A stretch of 64,000 nucleotides of DNA from UBA6059 sp964351595 (lineage in GTDB: Bacteria > Bacteroidota > Bacteroidia > Cytophagales > Cyclobacteriaceae): assembly GCA_964351595.1 (NCBI GenBank), contig CAYGOT010000017.1, positions 13,292 to 77,291 on the forward strand. The letters are read 5' to 3'. The notes under the pieces are model-generated. The model ran no database searches and was not told the DNA's origin. It saw only the letters and a list, made by a program, of their open reading frames with translations. Shown here piece by piece: positions 8,836 to 17,756 of this stretch. Numbering within the stretch: the first letter of the stretch is position 1; each line of letters begins with the position of its first letter. The translations under genes and the position numbers were made by a program.

Positions 8836-9519
8836 ATGGCAGCTATTGCTACTATCCAGATTAATGTAAACGAAAAGCTTTTCCTTCGGAATCCGGAGCA
8901 CACGGAGCTTGGTCGAAATATAGTTTCGAACAGCATCATTCTTATTGAGAAGATTGGGTTCGAGAATTTCACTTTCAAGAAGCTAGCGAAGGAAATCAAC
9001 TCCACCGAAGCGTCGATCTACCGCTACTTTGAGAATAAGCACAAACTCCTGATCTATCTGGTATCCTGGTACTGGAGCTGGATGGAGTATCAGGTGGACT
9101 TCCAGACCAATAATATTGAGGATCCTGAAAAGAAATTAAATATCGCGATTGATATACTTTGTCAGACTTCTCGATTTGATCCGGAGTTCCTACATATCAA
9201 CGAAGATGCGCTCCATCGTATCGTTGTGGATGAGTCATCTAAGGCATATTTAACCAAGGATGTAGACGCTGACAATAAAGAAGGCTTTTTCCATGGCTAC
9301 AAATCACTTTGCAGAAAAATCGCCGGGTTTGTTACTGAAATTGCCCCTGACTTTAAGTACCCACGGGCACTGATGAGTACGATCGTGGAGGCCTCTCATC
9401 ATCAGAAATTCTTTTCCGAGCATCTTCCTTCACTTACAGAAGTGTCTGAATCTGAGGGAGGTAGTGGCGAGGTTTCTGAGTACCTGCGCTACTTGATCTT
9501 CAAGCTGCTCAAGGGCTAG
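8836..9519 (+). CDS. TetR/AcrR-family transcriptional regulator
   Basis: The 227-residue protein has an N-terminal TetR helix-turn-helix (FENFTFKKLAKEINSTEASIYRYFENKHKLLIYLV, about 42-76). A helical ligand-binding domain without recognisable family signature follows. Its stop overlaps the 3' end of the convergent ABC exporter gene by four bases; TetR regulators often control neighbouring exporters, but this tail-to-tail layout gives no direct proof. The ligand is unknown. Confidence 0.88.
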   Translation: MAAIATIQINVNEKLFLRNPEHTELGRNIVSNSIILIEKIGFENFTFKKLAKEINSTEASIYRYFENKHKLLIYLVSWYWSWMEYQVDFQTNNIEDPEKKLNIAIDILCQTSRFDPEFLHINEDALHRIVVDESSKAYLTKDVDADNKEGFFHGYKSLCRKIAGFVTEIAPDFKYPRALMSTIVEASHHQKFFSEHLPSLTEVSESEGGSGEVSEYLRYLIFKLLKG

Positions 9520-11327
9520 ACCTGAACGGCTTCTTCAGCAAACTGTAGCTTTACAAGCTTATTGTAAACACCCTTTTTCATCTCAATGAGGTCCTCATGA
9601 GTACCTGATTCGACGACCTGACCATCCTTAATCACGAATATATTATCTGCCTGACGGACGGTAGATAGCCTGTGAGCGATGATAATAGATGTCCGACCTT
9701 TCATCAGTTCGTCCAGGGCTTCTTGCACAAGCTGCTCAGACTCGGCATCAAGAGAGCTGGTCGCTTCATCCAGTATTAGAATGGAAGGGTTTTTCAATAT
9801 AGCCCGGGCAATGGCGATTCTCTGTCGTTGACCGCCGGAGAGTTTTACGCCCCGTTCGCCTACCAGCGTCTCTAACCCTTCCGGAAAGGATTCTATGAAA
9901 TCTAATGCATTTGCCTGTGCCGCCGCTTGCTTGATTTCGTCCATAGTTGCAGATTGCTTGCCATAGGCGATGTTTTCTTTAATGCTACCGCCAAACAGGA
10001 TAACCTCCTGGGGCACGACACCTATGTTTTGCCGGTAGGCACGAAGTGGATAGTCATAGACCGCCTTACCATCAATGCTGAGCCCCCCGGCATCAATTCT
10101 ATAATAGCGCATCAAAAGCTGGATGATGGTAGACTTACCAGCACCGCTCGGTCCTACGAGCGCGACCTTCTCTCCGGGCTTTATTTCAATATTGATTTTA
10201 TCAAGCACGGTCATGTCTTTGCGTGTAGGGTAGGAGAACCCTACATCGTCCATTTTGATATGACCATTGAGCTTTAGGTGCTGATCTGCGACGATGACAT
10301 CCTCTGCTATTTCTTCATTGAGCACTTCCAGAATGCGCTCGGAGCTGCCTACAGCCTTCTGTACTTGTCCATATAAGTCTCCGATTCCGGCAATTGAGGC
10401 TCCTATAAAGGTGGTATATAATACGAAAGAGAGCAGCTCGCCGACGGTCATTTCACCCGACTGCACCAGTAGCGCCCCATACCACATGACAGACACTATT
10501 GCACCAAACAATACGAAGATTACAAAGGAGACAAACCCGGAGCGATAACGCGCAGTTTTGAGCGCCATCACTATCACGCTATCCAGAGATTTGCGGTAGC
10601 GCATGGCCTCAAATAGCTCATTAGTGAAAGCCTTTACCGTTCCGATTGACTGTAGCGTTTCTTCGACTACCACGTTCGTTTTGGCCAACTCATCCTGGGT
10701 ATTTCGCGATAGCCGTCTGATGTATCGGCCAAATACTACTGCAATGACGATCACCACAGGGAAGGTGCCGATCATGAACAGGCTCAGCGATGTAGTGGTA
10801 GCAAAGATGACCACCATGCCTATAATGAGAATTGAGAACTGACGAATGAGCTCGGCTACCGTCACCGACAGTGTATCCTGTAGCATGGAAACATCGGAGG
10901 TGATACGGCTGATCAACTCACCGATCCGGCGCTTGTCGTAAAAAGAAAACGGAAGAGACATAAGCTTCTCATACAAGGAATAGCGAATGTCGGCCATGGT
11001 ATTCTCACTCACATAGGCAAACAAATACACGCGCAGAAATGAGACTATGCCCTGTAGAAAAAGTATCCCGATAAGGATGCCCGCTATGGTGTTGATGTCA
11101 TTGATAAACCAGGTATTCTCTCCCGAGGCAGCATCCAGCAGCTTACCACTCATGAAGGGGAAAGCCATGACCATGGCACTAGTCAGTAAGAGCAGTGCAA
11201 GGCCAATTGCAAAGGGCACCTTGTAGGGAAGTACGAACTTGAAAACACCAAGCAGCTTCTTAAGGCCATCTTTGTTGAGCTTCTTTTTTTCGTCTTCTGT
11301 ATTGATGTTTTTTCCTCTTCTGGACAT
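9516..11327 (-). CDS. ABC exporter, fused permease and ATPase
   Basis: This 603-residue half-transporter has six membrane helices (about 35-330) and an ATPase with Walker A GPSGAGKST, signature LSGGQRQRIAIARA and Walker B ILILDEATSSLD. It belongs to the MsbA/BmrA-like exporter group and should work as a homodimer exporting lipids, peptides or drugs. It is a single gene with no partner half-transporter. The substrate cannot be predicted; the convergent TetR-type gene hints at drug or lipid export, but this is only context. Confidence 0.92.
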   Translation of the reverse strand: MSRRGKNINTEDEKKKLNKDGLKKLLGVFKFVLPYKVPFAIGLALLLLTSAMVMAFPFMSGKLLDAASGENTWFINDINTIAGILIGILFLQGIVSFLRVYLFAYVSENTMADIRYSLYEKLMSLPFSFYDKRRIGELISRITSDVSMLQDTLSVTVAELIRQFSILIIGMVVIFATTTSLSLFMIGTFPVVIVIAVVFGRYIRRLSRNTQDELAKTNVVVEETLQSIGTVKAFTNELFEAMRYRKSLDSVIVMALKTARYRSGFVSFVIFVLFGAIVSVMWYGALLVQSGEMTVGELLSFVLYTTFIGASIAGIGDLYGQVQKAVGSSERILEVLNEEIAEDVIVADQHLKLNGHIKMDDVGFSYPTRKDMTVLDKINIEIKPGEKVALVGPSGAGKSTIIQLLMRYYRIDAGGLSIDGKAVYDYPLRAYRQNIGVVPQEVILFGGSIKENIAYGKQSATMDEIKQAAAQANALDFIESFPEGLETLVGERGVKLSGGQRQRIAIARAILKNPSILILDEATSSLDAESEQLVQEALDELMKGRTSIIIAHRLSTVRQADNIFVIKDGQVVESGTHEDLIEMKKGVYNKLVKLQFAEEAVQV

Positions 11328-11408
11328 ATGGATAAGTTCTCAGCGAAAGCCTGGAGATTTGTATTGGGAGCGCAAAAATAAAACTTTAGAAGTCATAGAC
11401 TAACCGTA

Positions 11409-11435
11409 TTGATCGGTCTTGGGTTTGCATCTTTG
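11409..11435 (+). promoter_or_regulatory. Likely promoter of the universal stress protein gene
   Basis: TTG at 11409-11411 is followed 16 bases later by CATCTTTG (11428-11435), one mismatch from the TAnnTTTG -7 box. The gene starts 42 bases downstream. Confidence 0.35.
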
Positions 11436-11477
11436 TCCAAAAAATTCATAGATTAGATAGACTTAGGATTCGACACT

Positions 11478-12395
11478 ATGCTATACCCTCTCAAACGACT
11501 TTTGATCTGCCTGGACTTAACAGAAATGGATGACGTACTCATCCGTTATACTGCACTTTTCGCCAAAAAAATGAACGTAGAAAAGCTCTACTTCATTCAT
11601 GTGGCTAAGTCGTTGGAAATACCCGAGGCGCTCAAGAAGGAGTTTCCAGAAATGGACACCCCCTTAGACGAGACGTTGATAGACCAGATCAAGCCGAAGA
11701 TTAAAGAACATATCAATACCGATGAGATCGAATATCAGATTGGTATTAAGGACGGAAATGTTACTGAGAATATTCTAAAGTGGTCAAAAATCAAGCAGAT
11801 TGACCTGATTGTGATGGGGAGGAAGTTGCCAGACCATGGCACTGGAGCCAATCCATCACGCATTGCTAATATTTCGCTTTGCTCGGTGCTCATAGTCCCC
11901 AATAACCCCGCGCCAACCTTGAAGCATGTTTTTGTGGCCATTGATTTTTCAAGCTATGCCAATCGTGCTGTTGCCCGTGCCTTGGAGTTTAAGGAAAAGT
12001 GTGGTGCTGATGTCACTTTACAGAATGTGTACCGCGTACCAAAGGGATATCACTATACAGGAAAAACCTATAAAGAGTTTGCCAAAATAATGAAGGACAA
12101 CTCCCAGAAGGACCTTGATGTTTTTGTCAAAAAGTACGATCTGGATCCGTCTGCCTTTGACTATGTAACTACGCTGGATGATGATGATAAGCCGGCGGAT
12201 AAAATATTTGTGGAGGCCAGTCGCTGTGGTGCAGACTTAATCATGGTAGGCTCGAGAGGAAGAACTACTGCAGCCTCGCTACTGCTGGGAAGTGTGGCAG
12301 TTGCCTTGCTGCGCTACAACTTCACCACACCATTTTTTATCGTCAAAAATAAGGATCAAAACCTGGGCTTCTTCCAGGCTTTGATGAGGATCTGA
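11478..12395 (+). CDS. Universal stress protein, tandem UspA domains
   Basis: The 305-residue protein contains two UspA domains (about 5-145 and 150-292). The second carries the ATP-binding motif G-x2-G-x9-GS (GSRGRTTAASLLLGS); the first has a weakened form ending in RIANISLCSVLIVP. Tandem Usp proteins are stress and energy-status responders of unclear mechanism. A related tandem Usp gene lies at 22512. It is convergent with pyrophosphatase, eight bases apart. Confidence 0.9.
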   Translation: MLYPLKRLLICLDLTEMDDVLIRYTALFAKKMNVEKLYFIHVAKSLEIPEALKKEFPEMDTPLDETLIDQIKPKIKEHINTDEIEYQIGIKDGNVTENILKWSKIKQIDLIVMGRKLPDHGTGANPSRIANISLCSVLIVPNNPAPTLKHVFVAIDFSSYANRAVARALEFKEKCGADVTLQNVYRVPKGYHYTGKTYKEFAKIMKDNSQKDLDVFVKKYDLDPSAFDYVTTLDDDDKPADKIFVEASRCGADLIMVGSRGRTTAASLLLGSVAVALLRYNFTTPFFIVKNKDQNLGFFQALMRI

Positions 12396-12403
12396 TCGAG
12401 GCT

Positions 12404-12928
12404 CTAGTGCTTTCCTTTGATTGACTTTTTCAAGTCTTCGATATAGCGCTCCTTGGATTCGAGGATCGTTTTTACTGCGTATTCTTTGTCTTCCCAGCCT
12501 TCGATACCTACTTTCTTTTTTTCAAGGTCTTTGTACACCTGAAAGAAGTGCTCGATTTCCCTGATCAGGTGAGGGTTCACATCGTCAAGCTCTCTTATCT
12601 TATCCCAATTGGGGTCGCTGACTGGTACGCAGAGGACTTTGGCATCCGGGCCCTTTTCATCGGTCATTTTAAAGATTCCGATAGGGCGAACCTCTATCAC
12701 ACAACCCGGAAAGGTAGGCTCAGTCACCAACACCAACACATCCAATGGGTCTCCATCCAGCGCAAGTGTATCTGGCACAAATCCGTAATCGCTGGGGTAA
12801 AACATAGATGAGAAGATCATGCGGTCGAGCCGAATTACATTCTTTTCATGATCATACTCGTACTTGTTGCGGCTACCCTTAGGAATCTCTACAACTACAT
12901 CTATCGAAAGGTCGGAGGTGGTGCTCAT
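12404..12928 (-). CDS. ppa: Inorganic pyrophosphatase, family I
   Basis: The enzyme hydrolyses pyrophosphate to two phosphates, pulling biosynthetic reactions forward. The 174-residue protein has the family I signature DGDPLDVLVL with its three metal-binding aspartates and the upstream YPSDYGFVPDT segment. It is cytosolic and of normal length. It is the gene just downstream of the phosphoesterase fusion on the same strand, with a gap of 50 bases. Confidence 0.97.
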   Translation of the reverse strand: MSTTSDLSIDVVVEIPKGSRNKYEYDHEKNVIRLDRMIFSSMFYPSDYGFVPDTLALDGDPLDVLVLVTEPTFPGCVIEVRPIGIFKMTDEKGPDAKVLCVPVSDPNWDKIRELDDVNPHLIREIEHFFQVYKDLEKKKVGIEGWEDKEYAVKTILESKERYIEDLKKSIKGKH

Positions 12929-12978
12929 TTTTTTTATTTCAAATTAAGCAATATGGACAAAATGAGATGCTCTTCGCG

Positions 12979-15900
12979 CTAGAAAAGGAAGCCAAACTTG
13001 AAAACCAACAGGTCTTCTTCCTCAGTAAAAGCCATATTCAATGATAGCACCGCCTGCCCTAGAGGAGAAAGCCAAACACCGAATCCTGCACTATCATGCA
13101 GTTTACTGGATTCTTCACCAGAGATCCATACACGACCGAAATCGTAAAAGCCGTTGATGCCGAAGCTGCCCGGGAAAAGATAGCTTCTGAAACTTCCAAG
13201 CTTGATACGCAAATCTGTGTTGTTGTAGACGGCACTCTCACCCCAAAACCTCGTTCGTCTGAAGCCCCTCAAATTGGAGAGGCCGCCAAGTTTATTGTAA
13301 GTGAAATACTCAAAGTCTCCGAAATTTATAGCATAGCCTGTGCGATTAGCAATAGTCACCTTAGCGGGAAACTGGAAACTGTAGTAAAACGAGAAGTCAC
13401 TTACCAGTTGACTGTAGTTGTTGGAAATGTCATTAAGTCCAAAATTGCCAGTCAGGGTGGTGTTGAACTTCATGCCTCGTGTCGGATAGGCCGCATGATC
13501 GGTGTTGTCAAAAGTCAAGCTTGACTGCACTCCGGAGAAGTAGAACTCCTCGAAGGCAGTCTCAGGATCGAGCCCGTTGATATCCGTATCATAGATGTAC
13601 CTATCGGTAAAATCATCATCTTCCTCGCTCTCTACATGTACCTGAAACCTTTGCGTCTTCGATCCGATAGTGAAAGTGCCGTGCTCACCCAATCGCTTTC
13701 TTAAGTCCACCGCCAGATAGCCTGATTGATATCTTGCCCGGTAATACTCTATGTCTCGATTTTCGAAATCATAAACCGACTCATTACCCAGACCAAAAAA
13801 GTTAGCCACGTTAAAAGGTTGATTAACTTCTAATTCGGTTACGATATCCCATTTGCCAATAACCTGCGAAAATTCAGAGCGATACTTGATATTGAAGGCC
13901 TGAGTTGCAAAGGCAAAGTCTCCTAGTAGCGTATGTCGCGACTTGAAGACAGGCTTTCTCCAGCCATACTTTGTGAATATAAATCCACCGCCGATGAATA
14001 GTCCGTCATCAGCATTAAGCGCTCCTGTCAAAAGTGGCATGAGTACGTCATATTGGAAAGCCTTTCTGTCGTAGGTATTCACCTGCGGATCGTCAGAAAG
14101 CCGCTTACTAAATGCAGTTCCATTTTCGAATTCTGTATTCTTCTTAAGATCATAAACTTTGGTCTTCTTTCCGCCATGTGCGGTTTCAGCGTTACTGATC
14201 ATAAGGTCATCGTTTTTGCCACCAATGATGCGTACCCTGATTTTATTCTTCGTCAGGCCGATCTGCTCAAAGATGTCCTCATCATCAAAGCCGTAGAGCC
14301 TGATTTCTTTGGTCTCATCAGCGAGGAAGAGCCGTTCATAAATGACCTTCTGTTTTTCGAAATCTTTGTCCGTCTTCCAGACAGTGATTTTGGTCTGATC
14401 AGCTGTGATGCGATCTATAATGAAATGCTCGTGCTTGTCGGATCCAAGCACCTCTACTTCTTTCGCTAGAAATTCGTAGTGCTGCAGTGCGTATTCAGTA
14501 AGATTGTTCCTTCTCGACTTTAGCTTGGCGATCACTTCTTCTCCGGATAGGGCATATATTTCTTCGGGCCACTTTCGTATGGCGTTTTCTATGACCTCAT
14601 CTGTCAAGCTCGCCTTGAGCTCATTGCTGATTTCTGTCCATTGCTCGCGAGTGAGTTCCGTCAGGAAAGTACGGTCGAAGTATCGCGCATTGAACATGAG
14701 ACCTGATGGCCAGTCCACTTCATAGTCAAAACCTTCGAGTTTCGGGAGCGCCCATTTTTTACTTGCAATTTTGGGGAAGAAGCCCTCATTGAGAAAAAAT
14801 GCCTGATCCCGATCTCTGGGTATCGGCTGATAGAGGTCGCCTTTCTCATCCTTTTTTTCGAATGTAGCCCAGCGCCACTGATCATCATGACGATCCCAGT
14901 CACCAATGAACATATCGAATAATCGATTTCTAAGTACAAATGGCTGGTCGACTTCATTATCGTTATCCTTTTTTAGCCTTTTGATGATCTTGAGTGTGTT
15001 CTCTACATCCTCTGAGTTACCAAAAAAATCCTGATGGGTGGCGTCACCTGCAGGGCGCTCTTCATACAGGGCAAGGGTGTTTGCAAATTGAGTTTGGTGT
15101 GGCCCAAACCTTGGATCATCAGGGATGTATACTACCTGAGGATTGGTGTGATAGATACCAGCGGCCTCAGCCATGGGAGGTATGACAAAAGCTCCATAAG
15201 GATGCCCCGCAGAGATTTGATCCTGGACTATATCTACCGCGAATGTCTTTCTCAATTCTTCGGGAATAGCATTTTCCGGATACTTTTCGATAGAGCGTAG
15301 GACGTACTGTTGGCCGTCATCAGCCTCCAGTCTGAGCGACTTGGTCTGCATACCTCCACCACGCTGGACAATCTTGAGACCACCTCGCTCACTGCCTATG
15401 TCAAATACCGGTACTTCAATTTCCTGAGCCCATTCTTTTCTGTAGTTTTCACCGAATAGTCGTTGCTGGCCTTTCTTTGACTTGTACTGATCGCTGGCAT
15501 TTACTACTACGGTGCTATCTGTAAAGTCATTGTTAGCGACATACTGCGCTATACTGGGAGGCGCCTCATATGGACGATTTCCCAGCGTCTTCTTCAGAGC
15601 TAATTCACCCTTTGGGTGCTCCTCATCCACTATCCAGTATTCGGATACGATATCACCATTGTCATAGTAATCGACGATTACGAACCCGTTTTTGCTTGCT
15701 GCATATTCAGCTTTGCCTTCTTTTTTGACATGGGTGGTTTTGGATCCTGATCCACTGATGATATAGTTCACATCATTTTTTTGGAATAACTGAAGCGTAT
15801 GCTCATGTCCGGCGGCATGGATCGTGTGTGGGTATTTCTCAAACATCCCGACCATAGCATTGCGAATAGCCTTGTACTTAGGATGCTGGATGTCCTGGAT

Positions 15901-16683
15901 GTTCCCTATGACCGATCTGTAGAATGGCGATATCGAGCCAATGACGGGAAGAGGAATGTAGAGCGACTCATTTGCTTCGGTCAGTGGGAAAATGTGATTT
16001 TTGAAAGGGATATGACCTCCGTGGATGCCGTCTGAGAACATCGGATGATGACTCACGATCAGTACTTTCTTGTGTGCATTTTCTTCCAGCATATTGCTCA
16101 AGGTGGTCAGCACCTCAGCAGTGCCTGCTACACCGCATCCATCTTCCTCTCGGGGCTTATCCCAGGGATGGAGTAGCCATTGCGTATCAATGATGATTAG
16201 TGTGATTTCTTCATTCAATGAGATTTCGATAGGGCCGGGACAGCCGTTGGCAGGAAAGAATATCTGCTCACCACCGAAGTACTCATCGACAAACTCACCT
16301 TGCTCCAAGATTCGGGTGATCCCATCTTTATTGCCCTTTTTCCAGTCATGATTACCCGGAATCACAAATCTTCGTCCTTTAAAATCCTGAGTAATCTCAA
16401 TTTGCTGTACGATCTTATGCTCCATCTCTTCTCGATCGGGATGGTCTTTTGGCGGCAGTCCTTTGGGATAGATATTGTCTCCAAGAAAGATCACGGCGCT
16501 CTGTTCATTGGCCTGCGAGAGCTTCTCCCTGAGTACTGCCAGGTTGAGGTCTACGGGGGCATCAGGTTCCCCGGCATCTCCCATCAGATAGATAGAGTAT
16601 ATTTTTTTTTGCGCTAGCACTGGAGTACTAGCCAGACTAACCAATAGCCCCAATAGCAATATCTTCCCAATCCCTTTATTCAT
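12979..16683 (-). CDS. Secreted calcineurin-like phosphoesterase / kinase-like / Omp85 barrel fusion
   Basis: I take the ATG at 16683, which gives a signal peptide (MNKGIGKILLLGLLVSLAST, ending VLAQ) and 1234 residues; the open frame extends further up to 16737. Domain 1 (about 28-330) is a complete metallophosphoesterase: D36, GDN 68-70, GNHD 110-113, SHHP and GHEH. Domain 2 (about 430-740) is unlabelled in families I know but carries kinase-like motifs: a lysine strand YVLRSIEK (K467), GDWDRH (594-599) and PIPRDRD (620-626). A beta-rich segment follows (about 760-890). The C-terminus is an Omp85/BamA-type barrel with LRGFRRTRFWG near 1137. The ATG overlaps the stop of the upstream lipoprotein gene by eight bases. 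It probably sits in the outer membrane with the enzymatic domains in the periplasm or outside. Confidence 0.85.
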   Translation of the reverse strand: MNKGIGKILLLGLLVSLASTPVLAQKKIYSIYLMGDAGEPDAPVDLNLAVLREKLSQANEQSAVIFLGDNIYPKGLPPKDHPDREEMEHKIVQQIEITQDFKGRRFVIPGNHDWKKGNKDGITRILEQGEFVDEYFGGEQIFFPANGCPGPIEISLNEEITLIIIDTQWLLHPWDKPREEDGCGVAGTAEVLTTLSNMLEENAHKKVLIVSHHPMFSDGIHGGHIPFKNHIFPLTEANESLYIPLPVIGSISPFYRSVIGNIQDIQHPKYKAIRNAMVGMFEKYPHTIHAAGHEHTLQLFQKNDVNYIISGSGSKTTHVKKEGKAEYAASKNGFVIVDYYDNGDIVSEYWIVDEEHPKGELALKKTLGNRPYEAPPSIAQYVANNDFTDSTVVVNASDQYKSKKGQQRLFGENYRKEWAQEIEVPVFDIGSERGGLKIVQRGGGMQTKSLRLEADDGQQYVLRSIEKYPENAIPEELRKTFAVDIVQDQISAGHPYGAFVIPPMAEAAGIYHTNPQVVYIPDDPRFGPHQTQFANTLALYEERPAGDATHQDFFGNSEDVENTLKIIKRLKKDNDNEVDQPFVLRNRLFDMFIGDWDRHDDQWRWATFEKKDEKGDLYQPIPRDRDQAFFLNEGFFPKIASKKWALPKLEGFDYEVDWPSGLMFNARYFDRTFLTELTREQWTEISNELKASLTDEVIENAIRKWPEEIYALSGEEVIAKLKSRRNNLTEYALQHYEFLAKEVEVLGSDKHEHFIIDRITADQTKITVWKTDKDFEKQKVIYERLFLADETKEIRLYGFDDEDIFEQIGLTKNKIRVRIIGGKNDDLMISNAETAHGGKKTKVYDLKKNTEFENGTAFSKRLSDDPQVNTYDRKAFQYDVLMPLLTGALNADDGLFIGGGFIFTKYGWRKPVFKSRHTLLGDFAFATQAFNIKYRSEFSQVIGKWDIVTELEVNQPFNVANFFGLGNESVYDFENRDIEYYRARYQSGYLAVDLRKRLGEHGTFTIGSKTQRFQVHVESEEDDDFTDRYIYDTDINGLDPETAFEEFYFSGVQSSLTFDNTDHAAYPTRGMKFNTTLTGNFGLNDISNNYSQLVSDFSFYYSFQFPAKVTIANRTGYAINFGDFEYFTYNKLGGLSNLRGFRRTRFWGESAVYNNTDLRIKLGSFRSYLFPGSFGINGFYDFGRVWISGEESSKLHDSAGFGVWLSPLGQAVLSLNMAFTEEEDLLVFKFGFLF

Positions 16684-17593
16684 TGTTACGCTGCATTTTA
16701 TACTCAATGATGTAGCCACGATCCCCTTCTCCTTCACTGGAGATCAGCATATTTCCGTTAGGCAAAAAACATATACCCTCCGGCTGACTAAGCAGTCGGG
16801 GTGGTATAGGGTAAGAAGCTTGAATTTCCCCATCATCATCTACGACTATTAGCAACTTGCCAACTGACGCGATCATATACCATTGTCGTTCGAAGGGATG
16901 TAGGGCAATGCCAGAAGGTCTGAAGGTGATCTTTCCAGCATCATAAGATTGATTTTTGGCCGTTTCGAAAAATGCTTCAAGTTTCTTTTTGCTGATGGTG
17001 AATTCGGGATTCTTCTTGAAATCCTCCTGGTCAAGATCATAACCATAGATGGCCTGGCCTTCCACTTTGTCTTTGTCGATTTCCGACTTCCCTTTGCAGA
17101 CAAGCATCAGACGATTGCGCTCAGGATCGTATCCAAGACCTTCAAGATCATTATCCTTTGACAATGGTGTCTCGATTTTGTCAGCATCTACTTCCCGATC
17201 TTCTGATATTTCGAAATGGTACAGGTCACCATTGCTTTTGAGCACATACGCCGTATTGTCTACTATTTCCACACCTTCATAGTCGCCACTTCCGGCAAAT
17301 CGTATGGCTTTGTCAATGTCTTTTTTGTTCAGGTCGTAGAGAAACATCCGCCCTTCTTCATCGTTGATCATAGCGACCTGTGCATCCTTGTAGTAGGAGA
17401 GTCCCGAAACTTCCTCCAGCACATAGGGTAGGAAGTACTTATTCTCTACTGCATTGAGATTGTAGCTGTATGACTTACCAGAAACATGATAGAGTGAGTC
17501 CGCCAGAGTACGATAGGGGCGCTCACAGCTAACCTGCGATGAAAGAATTAGCAAGAGGCATAGAATAAAAAGGGGTAGTATCGTTTTACTCAT
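16676..17593 (-). CDS. SdiA-regulated-like beta-propeller lipoprotein
   Basis: The chosen ATG at 17593 gives a 305-residue protein with a signal peptide and a lipobox-like cysteine (SSQVSC, Cys about 24); an in-frame ATG at 17653 would only add a charged leader. The mature part has repeated blades (YEGVEIVDNTAYVLKSNGDLYHFEI, LEGLGYDPERNRLMLVCKG, PEGICFLPNGNMLISSEGE) typical of the SdiA-regulated/YjiK family of beta-propellers. Related propellers bind calcium or phytate-like ligands, but no activity can be assigned. It overlaps the phosphoesterase fusion by eight bases (ATGAATAA), so the two are coupled and may act together at the outer membrane. Confidence 0.8.
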   Translation of the reverse strand: MSKTILPLFILCLLLILSSQVSCERPYRTLADSLYHVSGKSYSYNLNAVENKYFLPYVLEEVSGLSYYKDAQVAMINDEEGRMFLYDLNKKDIDKAIRFAGSGDYEGVEIVDNTAYVLKSNGDLYHFEISEDREVDADKIETPLSKDNDLEGLGYDPERNRLMLVCKGKSEIDKDKVEGQAIYGYDLDQEDFKKNPEFTISKKKLEAFFETAKNQSYDAGKITFRPSGIALHPFERQWYMIASVGKLLIVVDDDGEIQASYPIPPRLLSQPEGICFLPNGNMLISSEGEGDRGYIIEYKMQRNNE

Positions 17594-17756
17594 ATCTATA
17601 AAATTATATGTTCGGGAGCAATCAGGCTGGCGATCTGACCCAAAGGGCAACAATTAATTTTAAAAAGACATTCAATATATCTATTTTCCTTTTTCATCTT
17701 ACGAAGCAAGTGTCGCATAGGCTATCCATACAAGGTTTAATTACCAAATCAATGAA

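Noticed and set aside
13096..13524. Plus-strand frame within the phosphoesterase fusion
   Set aside because: It lies opposite a conserved barrel region and has no known family features.
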